Assembly: GCF_016469035.1 (NCBI RefSeq)
Contig: NZ_JAEHJZ010000007.1
Span: forward strand, 127,477 to 191,476
Direction of reading: 5' to 3'
Source of the DNA: Gelidibacter salicanalis
GTDB lineage: Bacteria > Bacteroidota > Bacteroidia > Flavobacteriales > Flavobacteriaceae
DNA: 64,000 nucleotides
Both the position numbers and the translations under genes were made by a program. This document shows, in pieces, positions 45,181-53,658 of this stretch (the first letter of the stretch is position 1; the number at the start of each line of letters is the position of its first letter). Under the pieces are notes generated by a model. The model was not told where the DNA came from and made no database searches. It saw only the letters and a list, made by a program, of their open reading frames with translations.

Positions 45181-45429
45181 AATATAAATGGTGTAGTATT
45201 AATTGTTTTGCAGCGGAGTACGTTGTGCAAGCCTGCAAAATACGAAAAAAAATAAAGAAACTTTAATTGTGGTTTAAAAGTTTCGTTAAAAGATAAAATG
45301 GTTTCAGCTCTAAACCACAGCAATGTTCGTGAATTTACTGGAAGTTTACCACCTATAAAAGAAAAAAATTCAATCTAACCGAATCAGAAGACTACTCTAA
45401 TGGCAACGTAAAAAACGTCACCATCATTA

Positions 45430-45723
45430 TTATAACGTGATGACGCCCTCCACCTTAGAGGCTACTTCTTTATATTTTTCAATCACAACTTCAGGAGTTG
45501 GTAATTGCACGTTAATGGACACGCTGGTATAATTGCCGTTTTTTGAAGGATTTGTTTTAATGACGGCGCCCATATTGTTAAAAATAGATTCTATTTTTTC
45601 TATTTTTTGCCCATCGGTTTTAACTATAAATTTATAAAGATATTCTGAAGGCCAACTCGACGTTTCATAAAGTTGTGACCTTAATTTATCGTAAAATTCG
45701 TCTTGATTTTTATCTGTGTTCAT
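45430..45723 (-). CDS. DUF493 (YbeD-like) family protein
   Basis: A 97-residue alpha/beta protein like E. coli YbeD. The pattern WPSEYLYKFIVKTDGQKIEKIESIF...KNGNYTSVSINVQLPTPEVVIEKYKEVASKVEGVITL fits the ACT-like ferredoxin fold of the DUF493 family. Proposed to be a small regulatory domain; no confirmed ligand. It is separated from DUF4290 by a 249-nt gap in which I see no gene, so it is likely expressed on its own. Confidence 0.85.
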   Translation of the reverse strand: MNTDKNQDEFYDKLRSQLYETSSWPSEYLYKFIVKTDGQKIEKIESIFNNMGAVIKTNPSKNGNYTSVSINVQLPTPEVVIEKYKEVASKVEGVITL

Positions 45724-45815
45724 AATGATTCAAATTCAGCTGTAAAGATACATTTTACTTTACATTTTTTAATTCCTATTAAAATTACGATTTTTGTTAC
45801 CAAAACCTTGCCAAA

Positions 45816-46355
45816 TTGAACACTAAGAAGATTGTTATTACGGGTGGCCCAGGAACTGGAAAATCATCAATTATAGACGAATTAAAAGAAAGAGGACATA
45901 TCTGTTTTGATGAAATCTCGAGACAAGTTACTCTTGAGGCCAGGAAAAGTGGGGTAGACCAGCTATTTTTAACCCAGCCACTACTCTTCAGTCAGATGCT
46001 TTTAGAAGGCAGAGCCAAACAGTTTGTGGAGGCGAATAATCAATCAAATAGCACTGTTTTTCTAGATCGGGGCTTACCTGATGTTTTGGCATACATGGAT
46101 TACTTTGGCAGTGCATACCCGGAAGATTTTGTCGACGTCTGCCAAAACAACACCTATGAGGCGGTTTTTATATTAGCGCCATGGAAAGAAATATTTAAAT
46201 GTGACAGTGTCCGATACGAAACATTTGAACAGGCTGAACGCATCCACGAGCAACTTCTCAAAACCTATAAAAAATTCAATTATAATTTAATAGACATCCC
46301 TTTTGATACTGTAGCAAAACGCACTGATTTCATTATAGAATCCTTAAATTTATAG
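45816..46355 (+). CDS. AAA-type nucleotide kinase-like ATPase (NadR/Ttd14-like)
   Basis: A 179-residue P-loop protein with Walker A GGPGTGKSS at residues 9-17, the aspartate-bearing region FLDRGLPDVLAYMDYFG near 82-98, and a lid-like RxxxE segment (DSVRYETFEQAERIHEQLLKTY). The pattern fits the AAA_28 family, related to NadR kinase domains and phosphoinositide-binding Ttd14. The substrate is unknown. It starts at TTG. Its stop codon overlaps the recQ GTG start, so it is coupled to recQ and may serve DNA or nucleotide metabolism. Confidence 0.82.
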   Translation: MNTKKIVITGGPGTGKSSIIDELKERGHICFDEISRQVTLEARKSGVDQLFLTQPLLFSQMLLEGRAKQFVEANNQSNSTVFLDRGLPDVLAYMDYFGSAYPEDFVDVCQNNTYEAVFILAPWKEIFKCDSVRYETFEQAERIHEQLLKTYKKFNYNLIDIPFDTVAKRTDFIIESLNL

Positions 46356-46357
46356 TG

Positions 46358-48262
46358 ATGTCACACCCGATCACTATTTTAGAACGCTATTGGAATCATA
46401 CGTCTTTCAGACCCTTGCAAGAGGAGATCATTGATGCCGTTATGAACAATGAGGATACATTTGTCTTGCTACCCACTGGGGGTGGCAAATCAATCTGCTT
46501 TCAGGTACCTGCCTTAATTAAAGACGGCATTTGTATTGTCGTTTCGCCCCTGATTGCCCTCATGAAAGATCAAGTAGATCAGCTTAAGGCAAAGGGCATT
46601 AAAGCCATGGCCATTACCAGCGGTATTCCATATAAAACGCTAGACACCCTTTTGGATAACTGCATTTATGGCAATTATAAATTTCTATACCTGTCTCCTG
46701 AACGTTTACAACAAACCTTGGTTCAGGACAGAATTCAGCAAATGCCAGTTAACCTGATTGCTGTAGATGAAGCACACTGCATAAGTCAGTGGGGTAATGA
46801 TTTCCGGCCAGCCTATAAAAACATTGCTATTTTACGCCAATTGCATCCTTCTGTCAACGTCATCGCGCTTACAGCAACAGCCAAGCCTAAAGTGGTGCAG
46901 GAAATCATGACGGAACTCGATTTTATGGCGCCAAAGGTGTTTCAGGCCTCGTTTAAAAGACCAAATATTGCGTATATGGTTTTAGACACGCAGGACAAGC
47001 ATTATAAAATTGGTCAGATTTTAAACAAATATCCCGGCCCCTCCATTATTTATACCAGAACCCGACGGGCGACGCTAGAACTCCATTCCTTTTTAGAATC
47101 GAAGGGCATTTCAGCCACCTATTATCATGGCGGCATTAGCAACAAAGAAAAGACTGATCATTTAGAGCAGTGGACCAACAACCAAAAAACGGTGATGGTA
47201 GCCACCACAGCTTTCGGAATGGGCATTGACAAGCCTGATGTAAAGACCGTCATCCACGTAAATTTACCAGAAAGTTTGGAAAGTTACTATCAGGAGGCAG
47301 GTCGCGCAGGACGGAATGAAGAGAAAGCTTTTGCGGTGATTTTAAAAAACTCAACGGACGAGCAGCAATTAAAACATCAATTTTTGAGCACTTTGCCTTC
47401 AGTAGAGTTTATTAAGAAAGTGTACCGTAAATTATGTAATTATTTTCAAATTTCTTACGGCGAAGGCTTTTTAACCCAGCACCAGTTTAACTTTAATGTG
47501 TTTTGCAAGACTTACGGTTTCCCAACCAGTACCGCTTACAATGCCGTCCAAATATTAGATAGAAATAGCATCATCAGCTTATCGCAGCAGTTTAACTACC
47601 AAACCAAGCTTCAATTTTTAATCAGCAGTCAGGCCTTATTTGGATATTTAAATACCCACAAGGCTTTTGAACCTATTATAAAGGCTATTTTAAGGACCTA
47701 TGGCGGAATTTTTGATCAGAACATGAAGATCAATCTCCCCTTAGTCTCTGAAAAAGCGATGCTCCCTGAAGATAAAATAATAAGTGTACTCCAGCAATTG
47801 GAACGGGATGGGGTTGTTGATTTTCATCATTCCAACACTGATTCTGAATTGACCTTCTTACAACCCCGTGAAGACGACAAAACAATTAACAGAATTGCCA
47901 ATATTATTGAGCAGCAACAAGGTTTAAAAGAGAGTCAAATTGATGCCGTAGTTGACTATATTTCTGATGACGACATTTGCAAAAGCATTCAACTCTTGGA
48001 TTATTTTGGGGAGAAAAAGAGCACGCCCTGTGGCATCTGTACCGTCTGCCTTTCAAAAGCAACAAAAACGAAGCCCGCGAAATCAAAAAACATATCCTAC
48101 AAAATTATTTTGCTTTTAGAAGCACAACCACTCACGTCAAGAGCATTGGTTGAGCAATTGGAATATTCAGAAAAAGACATCTTAGAAACCCTCAAATTGA
48201 TGCTCTCAAATCATATTCTAGAGGTCACCAGTAACAATTCGTATAAAATAAAACACACATGA
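46358..48262 (+). CDS. recQ: ATP-dependent DNA helicase RecQ
   Basis: A 634-residue SF2 helicase. Walker A LLPTGGGKSICFQ near 37-49, DEAH box AVDEAHCISQWGNDFRPAY with the aromatic-rich loop, motif VI QEAGRAGRNEE, then the RecQ-Ct zinc region ending in CGICTVC near 565, and a short C-terminal domain that resembles a winged helix rather than a clear HRDC. The frame can start at GTG 46355 or ATG 46358; the ATG is preferred. It unwinds forks and recombination intermediates. It overlaps fmt by 4 nt. Confidence 0.93.
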   Translation: MSHPITILERYWNHTSFRPLQEEIIDAVMNNEDTFVLLPTGGGKSICFQVPALIKDGICIVVSPLIALMKDQVDQLKAKGIKAMAITSGIPYKTLDTLLDNCIYGNYKFLYLSPERLQQTLVQDRIQQMPVNLIAVDEAHCISQWGNDFRPAYKNIAILRQLHPSVNVIALTATAKPKVVQEIMTELDFMAPKVFQASFKRPNIAYMVLDTQDKHYKIGQILNKYPGPSIIYTRTRRATLELHSFLESKGISATYYHGGISNKEKTDHLEQWTNNQKTVMVATTAFGMGIDKPDVKTVIHVNLPESLESYYQEAGRAGRNEEKAFAVILKNSTDEQQLKHQFLSTLPSVEFIKKVYRKLCNYFQISYGEGFLTQHQFNFNVFCKTYGFPTSTAYNAVQILDRNSIISLSQQFNYQTKLQFLISSQALFGYLNTHKAFEPIIKAILRTYGGIFDQNMKINLPLVSEKAMLPEDKIISVLQQLERDGVVDFHHSNTDSELTFLQPREDDKTINRIANIIEQQQGLKESQIDAVVDYISDDDICKSIQLLDYFGEKKSTPCGICTVCLSKATKTKPAKSKNISYKIILLLEAQPLTSRALVEQLEYSEKDILETLKLMLSNHILEVTSNNSYKIKHT

Positions 48263-49212
48263 AAAAGAACGCTTTAAGGATTGTATTTATGGGTACCCCA
48301 GAGTTTGCCGTGGGTACCTTAAAACTATTGGTAGAATACAATTACGATATTGTAGGGGTCATTACCGCGCCAGATAAACCGGCGGGACGTGGCCAGAAAC
48401 TACACCAATCTGATGTTAAAAAATATGCACTGTCTCAAGATTTAAGACTCTTGCAGCCCACTAATTTGAAAGATGAGGGGTTTTTAACAGAATTAAAATC
48501 GTTAGAAGCCAACGTACACATTGTGGTAGCCTTTAGAATGTTGCCTGAAGCCGTGTGGAAAATGCCAAAATACGGCACTTTTAACTTACACGCCTCCCTT
48601 CTCCCTGATTATAGAGGTGCTGCCCCTATTCATTGGGCGGTTATTAATGGTGAAGAAAAAACAGGAGTCACCACCTTTTTTATTGACGATAGAATTGATA
48701 CCGGTGCCATCATCTTACAAAAAGAAGTTGCCATTAAAGACGATGAAACCGTAGGCACACTCCACGATACTCTTCAAAATATAGGAAGTGAATTAGTTAT
48801 TGAAACCTTGAAGCTTATTGAAAATGGCGAGGTTAAAACCACCATCCAGCCAAAAGTGGAACAACCTAAAACGGCTTACAAACTCAATAAAGACAACTGT
48901 CAAATTGATTGGAGCCAAAATTTAGATCAGATTTATAACAAGATTAGAGGCCTCAATCCATTTCCAGCTGCGTGGAGCCATCTTAAAACAGATTCAGACA
49001 TCTTAATGGTAAAGATCTTTGAAGTTGAGAAAGAAAAAATAGAGCCATCAGAATCTGTAGGAACACTTATTGCAACCAAAAACAACTTAAAAGTCGCTAC
49101 TAAAGATGGCTATCTCTTAATTAAAGAAATACAATTGCCAGGAAAGAAAAAAATGGAAATAAAGTCGCTTCTGAACGGTTATAGTTTTAATGAAGGAGAC
49201 AAAATGCTGTAA
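48259..49212 (+). CDS. fmt: Methionyl-tRNA formyltransferase
   Basis: This 317-residue enzyme formylates initiator Met-tRNA using 10-formyltetrahydrofolate. Recognition: RIVFMGTPEFAVGTLKLL at the N-terminus, the catalytic block HASLLPDYRGAAPIHWAVINGE with the Asn-His-Asp group, and the C-terminal OB-like domain with NKIRGLNPFPAAWS. Length is standard. It overlaps recQ by 4 nt, giving a AAA-ATPase/recQ/fmt operon. Confidence 0.95.
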   Translation: MKKNALRIVFMGTPEFAVGTLKLLVEYNYDIVGVITAPDKPAGRGQKLHQSDVKKYALSQDLRLLQPTNLKDEGFLTELKSLEANVHIVVAFRMLPEAVWKMPKYGTFNLHASLLPDYRGAAPIHWAVINGEEKTGVTTFFIDDRIDTGAIILQKEVAIKDDETVGTLHDTLQNIGSELVIETLKLIENGEVKTTIQPKVEQPKTAYKLNKDNCQIDWSQNLDQIYNKIRGLNPFPAAWSHLKTDSDILMVKIFEVEKEKIEPSESVGTLIATKNNLKVATKDGYLLIKEIQLPGKKKMEIKSLLNGYSFNEGDKML

Positions 49213-49316
49213 ACCCTTGTGTACACTGATATTGTAAAAATCATGTTAATCCTACTCTACTTTATTAACAATTGACTAAAGTTATTAACATTAATTTGGA
49301 TTTCCCTTGCTATTAC

Positions 49317-49346
49317 TTGCGTGAATGAATAATCCGTATAATTTTG
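49317..49346 (+). promoter_or_regulatory. Promoter of the HU gene
   Basis: TTG at 49317-49319 and TAATTTTG at 49339-49346 are separated by 19 nt, matching the Bacteroidota primary-sigma consensus (TTG, N19, TAnnTTTG). The element lies 60 nt before the HU start codon. Confidence 0.7.
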
Positions 49347-49406
49347 TAGAAGGATTTGACATAATGTTTAACCGAACTATTATTTAATAATTAAAATTAT
49401 AATTTT

Positions 49407-49679
49407 ATGAACAAAACAGATTTAATCAATGGAATGGCTGAAAACGCTGGAATTACAAAAGCAGCAGCAAAAAAAGCATTGGATTCTTTATTAACTGATA
49501 TCGAAGGTTCTTTACAAAAAGGTGATAGAGTATCTTTAGTAGGATTTGGATCTTGGTCAGTTTCTAAAAGATCAGCAAGAGAAGGAAGAAACCCACAAAC
49601 AGGTAAAACTATAAATATCAAAGCTAAAAACGTAGTAAAGTTTAAAGCTGGTTCTGATTTGAGCGGTGCTGTAAACTAA
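49407..49679 (+). CDS. hup: HU-family DNA-binding protein
   Basis: A 90-residue histone-like protein. The N-terminal helical dimerisation part is MNKTDLINGMAENAGITKAAAKKALDSLL and the DNA-bending beta arm is VGFGSWSVSKRSAREGRNPQTGKTI, ending NVVKFKAGSDL. It compacts and bends DNA as a dimer. It has a good consensus promoter upstream and a strong terminator downstream, so it is monocistronic and probably highly expressed. Confidence 0.97.
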   Translation: MNKTDLINGMAENAGITKAAAKKALDSLLTDIEGSLQKGDRVSLVGFGSWSVSKRSAREGRNPQTGKTINIKAKNVVKFKAGSDLSGAVN

Positions 49680-49698
49680 CAAGTTACCAGATATAGGG

Positions 49699-49730
49699 AA
49701 AAGTCTGCTCTTTTGAGTGGACTTTTTTTT
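49699..49730 (+). terminator. Rho-independent terminator of HU
   Basis: AAAAGTC pairs with GACTTTT, with inner wobble pairs and CTC/GAG closing a TTTT loop. Eight Ts follow directly. Confidence 0.88.
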
Positions 49731-49798
49731 GGTTTTTTTTAACAAATTTATTGCATTTTTAGAAAATATGTTTTAGATTTATTTTCAAATCATGATTT

Positions 49799-50359
49799 AT
49801 GATTACCATAAAACCAAAAAAAGGACATCTATTAATAGCCGAACCTTCTATAATCGGCGACACTTCCTTTAATCGTTCTGTTGTCTTATTAGCTGACCAT
49901 ACCAATGAAGGTTCCATCGGATTTATATTGAACAAACCGTTGGAATACACCTTGAAAGATCTGGTTCCTGATACGCTGGTAGCCTTTAAAGTGTATAATG
50001 GTGGCCCAGTTGAACAGGATAACTTGTATTTTATACATAAAGTTCCTGATCTGATACCTGAAAGTATCGAAATTTCATTAGGAATTTATTGGGGAGGAGA
50101 TTTTGACATGGTTTTATCGCTCATCAATCAAGGTAAAATTGAAGCCTCTGACATTCGGTTCTTTTTGGGATATTCAGGATGGGAACCTTTTCAGTTGGAA
50201 GAGGAGCTTGAAACAAATTCGTGGATTGTTACTGAAAACATCTATAAAAAGTCCATCATTGAAAAAAAAGATGACAGTTTCTGGAAAGAAAAAATGCTGG
50301 AACTGGGCGGCGACTATAGCATCTGGTCCAACGCACCGGAAAACCCAAGTTACAATTAA
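49799..50359 (+). CDS. yqgE: YqgE/AlgH (UPF0301) family protein
   Basis: A 186-residue protein of the UPF0301/AlgH family. The start is KGHLLIAEPSIIGDTSFNRSVVLLADHTNEGSIGFILNKPL, followed by YNGGPVEQDNLYFIHK, FFLGYSGWEPFQLEEELETNSWIV, all family hallmarks. The molecular role is unresolved; the name AlgH comes from alginate regulation in Pseudomonas. Its last codons overlap by 4 nt the stop of the convergent aminotransferase gene. Confidence 0.92.
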   Translation: MITIKPKKGHLLIAEPSIIGDTSFNRSVVLLADHTNEGSIGFILNKPLEYTLKDLVPDTLVAFKVYNGGPVEQDNLYFIHKVPDLIPESIEISLGIYWGGDFDMVLSLINQGKIEASDIRFFLGYSGWEPFQLEEELETNSWIVTENIYKKSIIEKKDDSFWKEKMLELGGDYSIWSNAPENPSYN

Positions 50360-51201
50360 GAGAGTCTTATTTTAGTATTGAGCTTGTCCAGCAACAATTT
50401 TGAGACCTCAGTAGTAAATTCCTTTTTCCTATATTTAGTAATAGGTTGTATGCCCGTAATGACATTAGTGATGAATAACTCGTCCGCTTTTTGAAGTTCA
50501 AACGGAGAAATTGCAGCTTCCTCTAAGGTGTACCCTTCCAATTTTTCTACAAGTTCCATAAGTTGTTTTCTCATAATCCCTTTCATACAACCTTCAGATA
50601 ACGGCGGCGTTTTAATCACTCTATCCTTAACCAAAAACAGATTTCCGTTAAGTGCCTCCACCACCGTTTTTTCAGTATTTAGGAGTAAACAATTATCAAA
50701 ATCATTTTCTTTTGCAAAGATGCTTCCCAATACATTAATACTTTTATTGTTGGATTTTAAAGTGGACAGCAGTCCTGGCGCCACATAAAAATCCTTGAAG
50801 AGTTCAACAGTGTACGAAGCCTCATTTAAGCTGTAAAAATCGGCATCCAAACGCTCTGACACTATGTTGTATTCAATATCATTAGAGACAGGGCTGTATT
50901 TGCCTCCCTCAACGCGATGCACATTAATACGCACCCTAGCGCTAGCTTTAGAGAGTTGATTGGCCTCAATAGTTTTCAAAATCTCATTCTCTAAAAACTC
51001 CATGGTAAAATTCATAGGGATTTCCATTCGCATGATGCGCATAGACGCCATTAGCCTAAAATAATGATCCTCCCAGAACAACACCTTTCCATGCACCACT
51101 TTAAGGGTTTCAAAAAGTGCATCGCCATAGGCGTAGCCTCTATTTTCTATTGATAATAAATTGGATGAAGCATCGTAGAGTGTGCCGTTGAAATTAACCA
51201 T
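50356..51201 (-). CDS. Class IV PLP-dependent aminotransferase (PabC/IlvE/DAT type)
   Basis: This 281-residue protein has the fold-type IV pattern: GDALFETLKVVHGKVLFWEDHYFRLMASM near 25-53, the PLP lysine in LKSNNKSINVLGSIFAKEN near 160, and EALNGNLFLVKDRVIKTPPLSEGCMKGIMR near 190-220. Family members include aminodeoxychorismate lyase (PabC), branched-chain and D-amino-acid transaminases. The short length and EGCMKGIMR fit PabC, which would complement PabB at 7.6 kb, but the assignment is not firm. Confidence 0.85.
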   Translation of the reverse strand: MVNFNGTLYDASSNLLSIENRGYAYGDALFETLKVVHGKVLFWEDHYFRLMASMRIMRMEIPMNFTMEFLENEILKTIEANQLSKASARVRINVHRVEGGKYSPVSNDIEYNIVSERLDADFYSLNEASYTVELFKDFYVAPGLLSTLKSNNKSINVLGSIFAKENDFDNCLLLNTEKTVVEALNGNLFLVKDRVIKTPPLSEGCMKGIMRKQLMELVEKLEGYTLEEAAISPFELQKADELFITNVITGIQPITKYRKKEFTTEVSKLLLDKLNTKIRLS

Positions 51202-51262
51202 AAAAAAAGTCTCGAAGTTTTAACAAAATCGAGACAAATATACCAATTAAAAAAGAGTCTTC

Positions 51263-51655
51263 CTAAGCAGATCCTAAAACCTGTTTTAAATCGGAGATTT
51301 GATTTTCCCAAAGCATTTTTGCTTCTTCCACTTCGTCCTCATCAATAAAATCAGTTACAATAAGGGAAACATCCTTTGTGATTTCATCCACTTGTATTCT
51401 AATTTCAAAATAATAAGATTGACTATCTTCGTCATCAGTGAGCCATCTGAACTTTACACGCTCACCACTCTTTTTACTCAATAATTTTGCCTTTTCCTCA
51501 CTGTCATTCCAAATAAAGGTAAACAGTTCTCCACGCGAGTTGACATTGTCAGCAAACCACTCGGATAAGCCTGACGGTGTCGATATATATTGATATAAAA
51601 GTTGGGGGGATGAATGAATGGGAAATTCCAATTCAAATTTAATTTTTTCTTCCAT
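51263..51655 (-). CDS. START-like (SRPBCC/AHSA1-related) domain protein
   Basis: A 130-residue single-domain protein. FELEFPIHSSPQLLYQYISTPSGLSEWFADNVN and VKFRWLTDDEDSQSYYFEIRIQVDEITKDVSLIVTDF are typical of the Bacteroidota 'START-like' family with a Bet v1/AHSA1-type fold and an acidic C-terminal helix. Ligand and partner are unknown. It is the last housekeeping-type gene before the accessory region. It is 61 nt upstream of the aminotransferase gene on the same strand, perhaps co-transcribed. Confidence 0.85.
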   Translation of the reverse strand: MEEKIKFELEFPIHSSPQLLYQYISTPSGLSEWFADNVNSRGELFTFIWNDSEEKAKLLSKKSGERVKFRWLTDDEDSQSYYFEIRIQVDEITKDVSLIVTDFIDEDEVEEAKMLWENQISDLKQVLGSA

Positions 51656-51753
51656 AGATGTTTTTTGTTAGCCCGCTCAATATATAATTAATTGTTTAGT
51701 ATAAAAACAAAATGACGCAAAATTATTTTATCTGATTTTTAATTGTCTTAATG

Positions 51754-51784
51754 TTTGCGAACATTGAATTTGTTTTTATCTTTG
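51754..51784 (+). promoter_or_regulatory. Promoter of the tRNA-Met region
   Basis: TTTG (51754-51757), 19 nt, then TATCTTTG (51777-51784) match the Bacteroidota consensus exactly. The first tRNA-Met-like copy begins 15 nt downstream, so this promoter would transcribe both broken copies and then the intact tRNA. Confidence 0.8.
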
Positions 51785-51798
51785 CAGCCTCAAATTAT

Positions 51799-51951
51799 GG
51801 CGAGGTAGCCCGCCTGAACGAATTTATTCGGGCAGGCTCAGTTGGTTACCTGCCCGTACCGACACCAGCCCGACAAGTCATTCTGGCGGGAGGTACGTTC
51901 GGGCGGGGAGCGTCGGATTCAGTTCTGACTTTCCCTGACAGTTTAATTTAT
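51799..51951 (+). pseudogene. Broken tRNA-Met copy 1 split by two palindromic insertions
   Basis: Blocks of the tRNA-Met at 52080 appear in order: GGCGAGGTAG (51799-51808), CTCAGTTGGTTA (51837-51848) and AGCGTCGGATTCA (51909-51921). Between the first two lies a 28-nt palindrome (51809-51836, GCCTG...GGCAGG ends); between the second and third lies a longer GC-rich insert (51849-51908) with CCTGCCCG and CGGGCGGG ends. After the anticodon-stem block the match is lost, so no 3' half remains. Confidence 0.8.
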
Positions 51952-52079
51952 GGCGAGGTAGCCCGCCTGAACGAATTCATTCGGGCAGGCTCAGTTGGTT
52001 ACCAGCCCGCACCGAAAAGGTACGTTCGGGCGGGGAGCGTCGGATTCAATTCTGACTTTACCTGACAGTTTAATTTTAT
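51952..52079 (+). pseudogene. Broken tRNA-Met copy 2 split at the same two points
   Basis: The same three tRNA blocks recur at 51952-51961, 51990-52001 and 52036-52048. The first insert (51962-51989) is nearly identical to that of copy 1. The second insert is shorter (52002-52035, 34 nt against 60 nt) but keeps the GTTCGGGCGGGG end. The 3' flank (TTCTGACTTTACCTGACAG) also matches copy 1. Hence either the already invaded tRNA was duplicated, or the insertion points are hot spots. Confidence 0.8.
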
Positions 52080-52153
52080 GGCGAGGTAGCTCAGTTGGTT
52101 AGAGCGTCGGATTCATAACCCGGAGGTCAGGGGATCGTACCCCCTTCTCGCTA
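52080..52153 (+). tRNA. tRNA-Met (anticodon CAT)
   Basis: A full cloverleaf: acceptor GGCGAGG with TCTCGCT (with G-T wobbles at both ends), D arm GCTC/GAGC, anticodon arm TCGGA/CCCGG around TTCATAA (anticodon CAT), variable AGGTC, T arm AGGGG/CCCCT. The T loop reads ATCGTAC instead of TTCRANY, so the universal T54-A58 pair is swapped to A54/T58. CCA is not encoded. The CAT anticodon could also belong to initiator tRNA or to lysidine-modified tRNA-Ile; the standard GGCGAGG start favours elongator Met. Confidence 0.88.
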
Positions 52154-52154
52154 C

Positions 52155-52405
52155 TTGATAATCAGGCAGTTACATTAATTTGTGACTGCCTTTTTTATTG
52201 CAGGTACAACATAGGCAAAACATTAACACTTTTTAACGTTTCAATTATCAATAAGGACTTGGGATAATTTTTATTTGTTGTCATAACTTATTATTTAGAT
52301 TACAAATTTATTCTATATTTACCTAATTGGCAATAACTCACCAAAAAGTGCCATAGTTACCTAAACCAGTAAATCACTGTATAACAACACTATAAAACGA
52401 TAATT
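52155..52405. other. Intergenic, no feature seen
   Basis: This AT-rich gap follows tRNA-Met. It begins with AGGCAGT...ACTGCCTTTTTTAT, a hairpin-plus-T-run that should end the tRNA transcript (about 52163-52199). The rest contains no recognisable gene or repeat. Confidence 0.6.
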
Positions 52406-52716
52406 TTGAATAAAGAAAATAGCTGTCCTTTAAATTATACCATGAATTTAATTGGTACAAAATGGAAACCATTGATTTTATTTCATTTATTGGAAGACGA
52501 TTTGCGTTCTGGAATATTACAAAAGAAAATTCGGGGAATTTCAAATAAAATGTTTACCCAAACTGTCAGAGAGTTAGAAAAAGATGGGCTTATTTCCAGA
52601 AAAGTTTTTCCTGTAGTCCCTCCTAAAGTGGAATACGGATTAAGTGCCAGAGGGAATCCCTTGAGCCTATTTTAAGAAGTTTGGACAAATGGGGTTTGGA
52701 AGATGTTCAGAATTAA
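52406..52716 (+). pseudogene. Frameshifted HxlR-family transcriptional regulator
   Basis: The frame starting at TTG 52406 encodes SCPLNYTMNLIGTKWKPLILFHLL...GISNKMFTQTVRELEKDGLISRKVFPVVPPKVEYGLSARG, a typical HxlR winged helix with the near-N-terminal Cys of CPL. The frame then stops at 52675. The expected family ending (EPILRSLDKWGLEDVQN) is present in the next frame and ends at TAA 52716. One nucleotide has apparently been lost near 52660. The DNA-binding wing is intact, so a truncated protein could still be made, but it would lack the dimerisation helix. Confidence 0.82.
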
Positions 52717-52905
52717 ATGACTATACTTAATTTCAAACAATCGTTGTAAGCTAACTACTCTGGCCTGATGTCCAAAGACTTTTGTAAAAAAAAAGCAATT
52801 TCCTTTTCCATATCTGTATACATAGTCTAAATTAATAATCACGAGGCAATCATTGCTTCATTTCAATATTACGATTAATGAATAAGCTAACAAAGAAAAA
52901 TTTTA

Positions 52906-53655
52906 TTATTCTATATTTTTCACTTCGTCAAGCGAATTAGAATTCACAAACTCCAAGAATTTTGGCTTGTACTGCTCTGACACCGTAATGCGTTGTTTAT
53001 TTATAATGATTTGACTCCGCTCTATAACTTCAATATTTTTAAGCGATACAATAAAAAAACGGTGCACACGCATAAATGCTGTTTGAGGAAGTTCTTCTTC
53101 TAAAGATTTTAGGCTCATGAGGGTTAGAATAGGTTTTGGATTGTCCTTTAACCATATTTTTATATAGTCTTTAAGTCCTTCAAAATAGAGCACATCTGCC
53201 AATTTAATCCGCAATTGCTTGTATTCAGATTTTATAAAAAGAAATTCCTTTTGTTCTGAAGTGACGGTTTCCTTTTTTTCTTTTACCATCTCAAACCACG
53301 TGCGGGCTTTATTTGATGCCGTCAAAAATTCGGCATAGTCAAATGGTTTTAATAAGTAATCTAAGGCTTCTACTTTAAAACCATCTATAGCATAGTGGTC
53401 GAATGCTGTCGTGAAGATGACACGCGTTTCTTTGGGTAACATTTTTGAAAATTCGATACCGGTTAAATCTGGCATCTGTATGTCTAAAAAGAGTAAATCT
53501 ACAGGCTCTGTCTTTATAAATTCCATCGCCTCAATAGCACTACTGCATTTTTTCTATAAAATAAGAAATGGCGTTTTTTCAACATAACTTTCCACTAAAT
53601 TAAGCGCCATAGGCTCATCATCTACAATAATACAAGTAATTTTTATAGTGCTCAT
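52906..53655 (-). pseudogene. LytTR-family response regulator with an amber codon
   Basis: From the ATG at 53655 the frame reads MSTIKITCIIVDDEPMALNL, a receiver-domain start, then meets TAG at codon 34 (53554-53556). It continues in frame as KKCSSAIEAMEFIKTEPVDLLFLDIQMPDLTG (phospho-acceptor Asp) and the LytTR DNA-binding domain (YFEGLKDYIKIWL, MRVHRFFIVSLKNIEVI) to 52906. Total 250 codons is normal. Re-initiation at the ATG at 53526 would give a 206-residue protein lacking the first receiver strands. Its partner kinase, just upstream, is also broken. Confidence 0.85.
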
Positions 53656-53658
53656 TTT

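Noticed and set aside
51751-52065. A 104-codon open frame over the tRNA-Met region
   Set aside because: It reads across two broken tRNA copies and palindromes; the coding potential is accidental.
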